A program made the position numbers and the translations under genes. From assembly GCA_009733775.1 (NCBI GenBank), contig WOGZ01000578.1, positions 1 to 13,972 on the forward strand: DNA of 13,972 bases, given 5' to 3'. The notes under the pieces are model-generated. The model was not told the DNA's origin and searched no databases. It saw only the letters and a list, made by a program, of their open reading frames with translations. Shown here piece after piece: positions 8,723 to 13,972 of this stretch (positions within the stretch are counted from its first letter, which is position 1; the number at the start of each line of letters is the position of its first letter). This DNA comes from Alectoria sarmentosa (taxonomy: Eukaryota; Ascomycota; Lecanoromycetes; Lecanorales; Parmeliaceae).

Positions 8723-10385
8723 AAGTTAATCAAAATTAAATATAAATATTTATATTTAATATCGCAATTCTTTAAAACTTTCAATAATAACGTCAAAAAA
8801 AAACGTTAAAAAAATAAATTAAAATGTAAAAAAATTACTCACACGAAAAGATTCTTTAAAAAATTTAATTCGAATTAAAATTTATTAAAAAGATGCTTAT
8901 AAAATATTTAAGTCTTGATTAAAAAAAATCGATAATCTTTTTTTAATTATAAATAAATAAAAAAATTTTAAAAAAATTCTTTTTAATATAAAGCGAATTA
9001 AATTTTCGAAATATTTATGCGAAAAAATCGTTAAAGTATTATTTACGTATTATTAATATATCTTATATTTGCGAAATTTCGAACGAAAATATTTTAAATT
9101 AACGATAAAGATTTTCGAGATTTAATTATTTTATTAAATAAGAAAGTTTTTTTAAACGCGTCGTTATTTTTATAATAAAAATAAAATTATTAACGTGATA
9201 TTGAAATTTATCGACAATGTTAACTTTTATTAATTTTTAAAACTAAATTTAAAACGTTTGATATTAAAATAAAACATTTTTATATTATAAATTAAATATG
9301 CGTTTTCGCGAAAAAGCGTTAAAATATTTATATATATAAATTCGTTTATATTATTCTTAATAAAATAAATTAAAAAAGTTTAATCACAAATTTTAAAGCT
9401 TATAAACGTTAATCGAAAAATAAAACGATTAAATAGCGTGAAATTTATTTATATAATAATAATAACGAATAAAAAAATCGATATAAAAAAAATATATAAA
9501 AAGTTATTAATTGAAAAAAAAATTACTTTCGAAATATAATTATATAAACGATATTTTATAAACTCGAAATTAATATATTAAATATATAAAAATAATTATT
9601 ATATCGATAAAACATTTAATTAATGAAATTTAAAAAAATTGTATAAATATTATAAAAAAAACATTAAAAATCATTATTATTATATATTATTTTTTACGTT
9701 TATATAACAAGTTTCACAATTTTAAAACGTTTTCTCTTTTAAAAATAAAGTTTATTTAAACATTATATTATTTTCGCAATAATAATAAACAATATATATA
9801 TTTAATTAAAAAACATAACGAATCATTTTTTAATCACATATTAAATTAAAATTTTAACGAAAATATATTTAAATTTAATCGTGCACGAGTCGAAATACTC
9901 GCGAAAACAATTAAAAATGAAAATCTTCGATTCGATCGAGAATTTATAAAATTCTTTATCGCCGAATCACGATTTTAATTATATATTTTTTAAACGACAT
10001 TTCATCGTCGATTATTAATAAAAATATGTGAAAATTAAATTATTAATTTATCGCTTTTATATAAAACGTAATCGTTTCGAAATAATATACTTTAATGTTA
10101 AATAAAGAAATTCGCGAAGCAATTAACGATTTTAAAATTATCGTCGAATAATTATCTTTTAAATATATAATTAATATCTTTAAATACATTATCTAAATGA
10201 TATTTTATAACTTTAAATATAAAATATATTTAATTATGACAATTCGTTATAAAAACGAAAATATAAAATATAATTAAAAAACGTCGAAGAAATTACGATA
10301 TTTTTCAAAGAAAATTTTCGAAATTATAAACATAATGCGAATATTTTGATAAACGATTAAGATTAAAAACTTTTTTAACGAATTT
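8723..10385. other. gene-less AT-rich DNA between the two copies of the dispersed repeat
   Basis: No open frame or motif I can name. CpG-dense stretches at 9000-9180 and 9880-10010 may be transposon remnants, but their translations are not recognisable to me. A small hairpin, cgagt and actcg, lies at 9886-9901. If the flanking repeats were LTRs of a single element this would be its interior, but I see no gag or pol landmarks, purine tract or matching target duplication. Confidence 0.5.
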
Positions 10386-10589
10386 TATTATAAGCGTATT
10401 TTACATTTTTAATAAAGTTAACTATTTTTTAATATTATATTTCTTTAACACTACTCGATTGAATTTGACGTAATTTAATAAAGATATTTATTTTTATATA
10501 AATGTCTTTTTTATATATATATATTTTCTTTTTACTTAATTATCTTATTTAATATATTTATATAATTTAATTTTATATCGATTTTAACA
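10386..10589 (+). repeat. dispersed repeat, heavily mutated copy
   Basis: Same orientation as 8519-8722. Of the 37 transition sites, the other copy retains C or G at 31 and this one at only 6, so this copy carries most of the damage. Similarity stops abruptly after TAACA at 10589, which fixes the right edge. At the left, about nine more bases (10377-10385) align without transversions, so the left edge is less certain. It directly abuts the transposase relic that begins at 10590. Confidence 0.75.
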
Positions 10590-11050
10590 TTATAATTAAA
10601 TTATTACATTTATTTTATTCGAATTAATAAACGAATTTAAGAAATTTATTAATAAAAGCTTTAATAAAAAATTAAGTTGAATTATCGTATTTTTAAATAA
10701 GTTTATTATATAAATAATTCGTTATAAAAAGTATTAAACGAAATAACGTAACGATCTCGTTAATCAATAAACGAGAAATAAATAAAAACATTAAATCATT
10801 TATACGATTAACGAATCAAAAAAAAGTTATTATTTATTACTTAAATATTTTAAATTAAGATAACATCGATTATATTATTCGAAAAATTATTATTAAAGAT
10901 ACTTAAATCTTTTACGACATCATTATCGAATCAAAAATTACGATTTTATAATCTTTTAAAGTTTATCTTTTTCATTTCGCATTATCAAATTTTCTCGTAC
11001 GAAATCGACGACGATATAATGAAAATTCTTTATATAAATAACGAAATTAA
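10590..11050 (-). pseudogene. probable Tc1/mariner transposase relic (DDE region)
   Basis: In one minus-strand frame the segment 11013-10930 reads YRRRFRTRKFDNAK, stop, KR, stop, TLKDYKIVIFD. This matches the Tc1/mariner pattern RRxF...NW(T/S)xxD(W/Y)KxVI(W/F)xD, with a stop where a Trp is expected (10965-10963). The Asp at 10932-10930 would be the first catalytic residue. The usual following Glu is not seen; Ser stands there. Farther on, the frame contains YDNST, stop, FFIKAFINKFL, which could be the second catalytic block (DNAxxHxxKxxxxFL), followed by the edge of the dispersed repeat. A further fragment at 11545-11503 (TSSELAEF) might be the N-terminal part, but this is weak. Many stops; dead. 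It could be another IS630-Tc1 lineage. Confidence 0.55.
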
Positions 11051-11214
11051 AAAAACATCATTTAATTAACACATTATTTTCACGAAAATTTAATAAATGA
11101 ATAAACGATTAAATAATATTCTTTATTGTTTTTTATATATTAAATCAAATTTCTTTATTATACGAAAATCGTTAAATATATTAAATGAGAAATGTTAAAA
11201 CTTTTCTTTATCAC

Positions 11215-11460
11215 GATATTCTTTAATATTACATCTTTTAAAATATATAAACTTTTTTTCTTTTTCTTTTTTTTTCTTTTTTTTATAACTTTTGCATAAT
11301 CTTTATCGATATAAAAAAAAACCACATTTAAAATCTTTTAAATAAAATCAAATCACGTTATATTTCAATTATATTTAAAAACCTTTCTCAATAACATAAT
11401 AAATTTAATTTATAATAAATTTTTATTAATAAGTAATTATTACATTAAGCACAAATTACA
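11215..11460. other. strand-asymmetric C-rich tract with a 33-base pyrimidine run
   Basis: From 11221 to 11460 I count 28 C but only 5 G on the given strand, whereas elsewhere C and G are nearly balanced because most lie in CpG. Positions 11252-11284 are pyrimidine only. Most of these C are in CpA, CpT or CpC, contexts otherwise almost erased from the window. No gene is visible. A shorter pyrimidine run at 1726-1746 is likewise soon followed by ttataactttt-like sequence. Confidence 0.6.
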
Positions 11461-12019
11461 CTTAAAGAATTTTTTAATATATTAAATTAACTTCGTTTTA
11501 AACGAAACGAATTCCGCGAGTTCGCTACTCGTTTTCACAAAACTATTATTAATAAAAACGATATTATAAATTTTTTATATTAATTTAAACTTATAATTAA
11601 ATAAGTGAATAATATTATTTATAATTATTAAAAGCGAGTAATATAATTATAACGAAAGATTAATTTAATAAAATTTTAATTACTAAGAAAAAAATTTAAA
11701 AAACAATTTAAAAAATGAACTTTTTTATAATAAACTCAAAAATCGATTTATATTAAAAAAGAACGAGTTTATAAAGATTTTTAATTCTTTTATCTTTATT
11801 AATAAAATCGATTTTTTATAAAACGATTAAACATTTAAAATAAAATAAAAACTTTTATTTAATAAAAATTATTATTTAAATAATATCTCATAAATCATTT
11901 ATATTATTTTATAATTCGATAATAAAGTAGTAAATTATATCTTAACAAAACGATTATGAAATATAAAAAATTTATATACGTTTTACATATAAATTATAAA
12001 TCAATTAATCGAAATTTAT
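11461..12019. other. gene-less AT-rich DNA
   Basis: Nothing nameable beyond the weak transposase-like fragment near 11503-11545 and a hairpin of cgagt (11517-11521) with actcg (11527-11531) around a five-base loop. Confidence 0.5.
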
Positions 12020-12610
12020 AAAAATTACGATCGAAAAATCAATGTTAAACGTGAATTTCGAACATTTACGCAAAATATATAAACGTTTATCGAGTTTTAT
12101 TTAAACTTTATTCGTTTTAAAAATGCTTTTAATAAAAACGATGCATTTCTTTTAAATAAGCTTTTTGAAAAATTAATCACACGATTAAAACTTTCGTATA
12201 ATACACGTGAAAGTTTCAATTTATTAATAAACGTAAAGAAATATTTATTTAAATTAAAGAATAATTAACGAGCGAATTATTAAATTCAAATATTTATAAT
12301 ATTTTTTATTCGAATTATTATAATTTTAATAAAAAAGTCGTTTATATTTATATTATAACATTAACATTAATAATTTAAACGATTTTAATTATCGAAACGA
12401 TTCTCGCCTTAATTACTAAGTTAAAAATAAAAAATAATATCGAAAATTTTTATATATTACATTTATAACAAAATCAATTATTATCGAAAAAATTATATCG
12501 TTTAAAATTAAATAAATATTAAAAAAAAAGACATTAAAAGAAACACGATTATATTTTTTAAGTATTAACGAAAAATAAGAACTAAATAATATTAAAATGA
12601 AAAATATCAA
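12020..12610 (-). other. stop-poor minus-strand stretches of unknown origin
   Basis: Two frames are open for longer than is typical here. One (about 12080-12262) reads LKLSRVLYESFNRVINFSKS and onward for about 60 codons before a stop. The other (12416-12610, 64 codons) begins at TTG rather than ATG and includes KKYNRVSFNVFFFNIYLI. Both are rich in Phe, Ile, Asn and Lys, as any frame would be at this base composition. I do not recognise either, and I infer transposon remnants or chance. They are not called as genes. Confidence 0.3.
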
Positions 12611-13079
12611 TTACGATACTTTTTTCGATTCGAGAAAAGAGTAATCTTTATTAAAATTATAACGAAAAATAATAATAAAATGTGCTTAGCGAATATTTTA
12701 AATAATTTTTTAATACGTTAATTATTTCGTTTAACGATTACATTATTATTATAAAATAAATAAATATCGTTTACGATTTTTTTTTTAAATTGTGAATGTA
12801 TAAAAACTTATATTATAATCGATAAAGTTATTATTTTCGAAATATATAAACGTTTATAAATTATTTTCTTATTAAGTTTAAATTATTATAAAAATACGAT
12901 AAATAATTCGTTAAACAATTTATTATTTATTATGTGTTATTAACATTAAACGTGTATAATTATAAAAAAAAAATGTTTTATTTTAATTATTTAATTAAGA
13001 TAACACGATTTAATTCTCGAAAAAATATAAATAAATAAATAAATATAAAATCGTTTTTAATATACTAAAAAACAAGTTA

Positions 13080-13319
13080 TTGTTTATTTTTAAACGATAT
13101 AATTATAATAATAATAAAATATCGTTATTAAAAAATCTCTCATTTTTATTAACTATTTTACTTATTATTATTACACGTTTTCTTAAATTTATTATTAAAA
13201 ATAAATTAAATAAAGATGATTTCGATATTAAATATATAAAAAACATTTCAAATAAGAAAAAATCAATATCAATTTTTAAAACATTTGAAAAAAATGATTT
13301 AAAAGCTCGATTTCATTAA
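13080..13319. other. segment open in both strands, not recognised
   Basis: The plus strand is open for 79 codons but starts at TTG. Its product would have a hydrophobic stretch (LLKNLSFLLTILLIIITRFL) followed by a Lys-rich tail (KNKLNKDDFDIKYIKN). The minus strand is also open for about 65 codons over 13317-13124. Slightly more non-CpG C is kept here than in neighbouring DNA. At this base composition I roughly expect a fraction of one 79-codon frame by chance in the window, so this is borderline and I would not annotate a gene. Confidence 0.3.
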
Positions 13320-13972
13320 CATTTATAAAATTAATATATTAATTTATTATTATTTAATTCGAAATAAAAAAAAAACTCTTTTCTTTAACGATAAATAAAA
13401 TTTACGATATTATTAATAAATCTTTCGATATAAAATCACAATTATAAAGAAATAATCGCTTATAAATTAATAAATTATATTTATATAAATTTAAACGCAA
13501 ATACAAAAAATATTATAAATTTTACACTTCGAAAATCATTTAAATTAGTAATATTAAAATTTTCATTCACGAAAAAATGCTTAACAAGCTCTTTAAAGAG
13601 TATTATAATTATGCGAATGTTTTCGATAAATTAAAAACGAATTTATTATTTTTATATCGCTTTTATAATCATAAACTGAAATTCGCTAAAAAAAATAAAC
13701 AAAAATTGTTATTTAAAAATCGAATTTATTTATTATCAAATCACAAATTCGAATAAATTAATAAATATTTAAATAAATATTTAAGAAAAGAATTTATCGT
13801 ATTTAATTATATTTCATTTATTTTATTTATTTTATTTACTAAAAAATCAAATAAAAATATACGCTTTTATATAAATTATTAAAAATTAAACGCTATTATT
13901 AAAAAAAAATCGATATTTTATTTTATTAATAAATAAAATTTTAATAAAAATATAAAATTATAAATATTTTAT
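13320..13972. other. gene-less AT-rich DNA at the window end
   Basis: No open frame, repeat family or RNA gene seen. Base pattern as in the rest of the window: TpA-rich with scattered CpG. Confidence 0.5.

Noticed and set aside
8519..10589. Single LTR element bounded by the two 204-bp repeats
   Set aside because: No gag or pol landmarks, purine tract or primer site lie between them, and the outer flanks (aactt and ttata) do not form a target duplication. Two separate insertions are more likely.
1726..11290. Pyrimidine tracts at 1726-1746 and 11252-11284 as copies of one repeat
   Set aside because: Both are soon followed by ttataactttt-like sequence, but the flanks do not align beyond that. 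Simple-sequence convergence is sufficient.
12416..12610. 64-codon minus-strand open frame
   Set aside because: It begins at TTG, matches nothing I know and has the composition of random AT-rich sequence.
1..13972. Mitochondrial, apicoplast or Plasmodium/Dictyostelium-like AT-rich genome
   Set aside because: Those lack the strong CpG enrichment seen here and would show long open frames, rRNA or tRNA genes. The transition-only divergence of paired repeats fits RIP much better.

Overview
The window is about 14 kb of extremely AT-rich DNA (roughly 15% G+C by eye) with no gene I would call functional. Its base pattern is the main clue. Almost every remaining C or G sits in a CpG. In the first 300 bases I count 22 C, of which 17 are followed by G. 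Repeats inside the window differ almost only by C/T and G/A transitions. That combination points to a filamentous ascomycete (Pezizomycotina) heterochromatic AT-rich block degraded by repeat-induced point mutation (RIP) or a close relative of it. The organism assignment is inference; I cannot name a species.

Reading through the RIP damage, several dead mobile elements can be recognised. Positions ~130-1400, minus strand, hold a Ty1/Copia pol relic: protease motif, the LYVP...NLLS segment, WHxRLGH, and the integrase core and C-terminal region in two frames separated by one frameshift near 650. A probable gag relic lies upstream of it on the same strand (~1950-2440). Reverse transcriptase would lie beyond base 1. 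Positions 2604-4378 hold two 183-bp direct repeats that look like LTRs. They enclose 1.4 kb made largely of two tandem arrays (54-bp and 43-bp periods) and have a possible 5-bp target duplication (gttta). This is either a short non-autonomous LTR element next to the Copia relic, or one of the repeats is the Copia relic's own 5' LTR.

From 4384 to 8513 I see only eroded DNA with short repeats and palindromes. A second dispersed repeat, about 204 bp with TG...CA-like ends, occurs at 8519-8722 and 10386-10589. The first copy is far less mutated and is the only patch with ordinary non-CpG G/C content. The second copy abuts a probable Tc1/mariner transposase relic (minus strand, ~10590-11050). The region 11215-11460 is strongly C-over-G skewed and includes a 33-base pyrimidine tract. 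From 12020 to 13320 a few unusually stop-poor stretches occur, but I recognise no protein in them. The rest is featureless AT-rich sequence.

Nothing here works as a system. The window is a graveyard of nested or adjacent transposons. What is most worth following up is the element with the tandem-array interior, the mutation context (CpG spared, CpT hit at least as often as CpA), and the unequal mutation load of the paired repeats.
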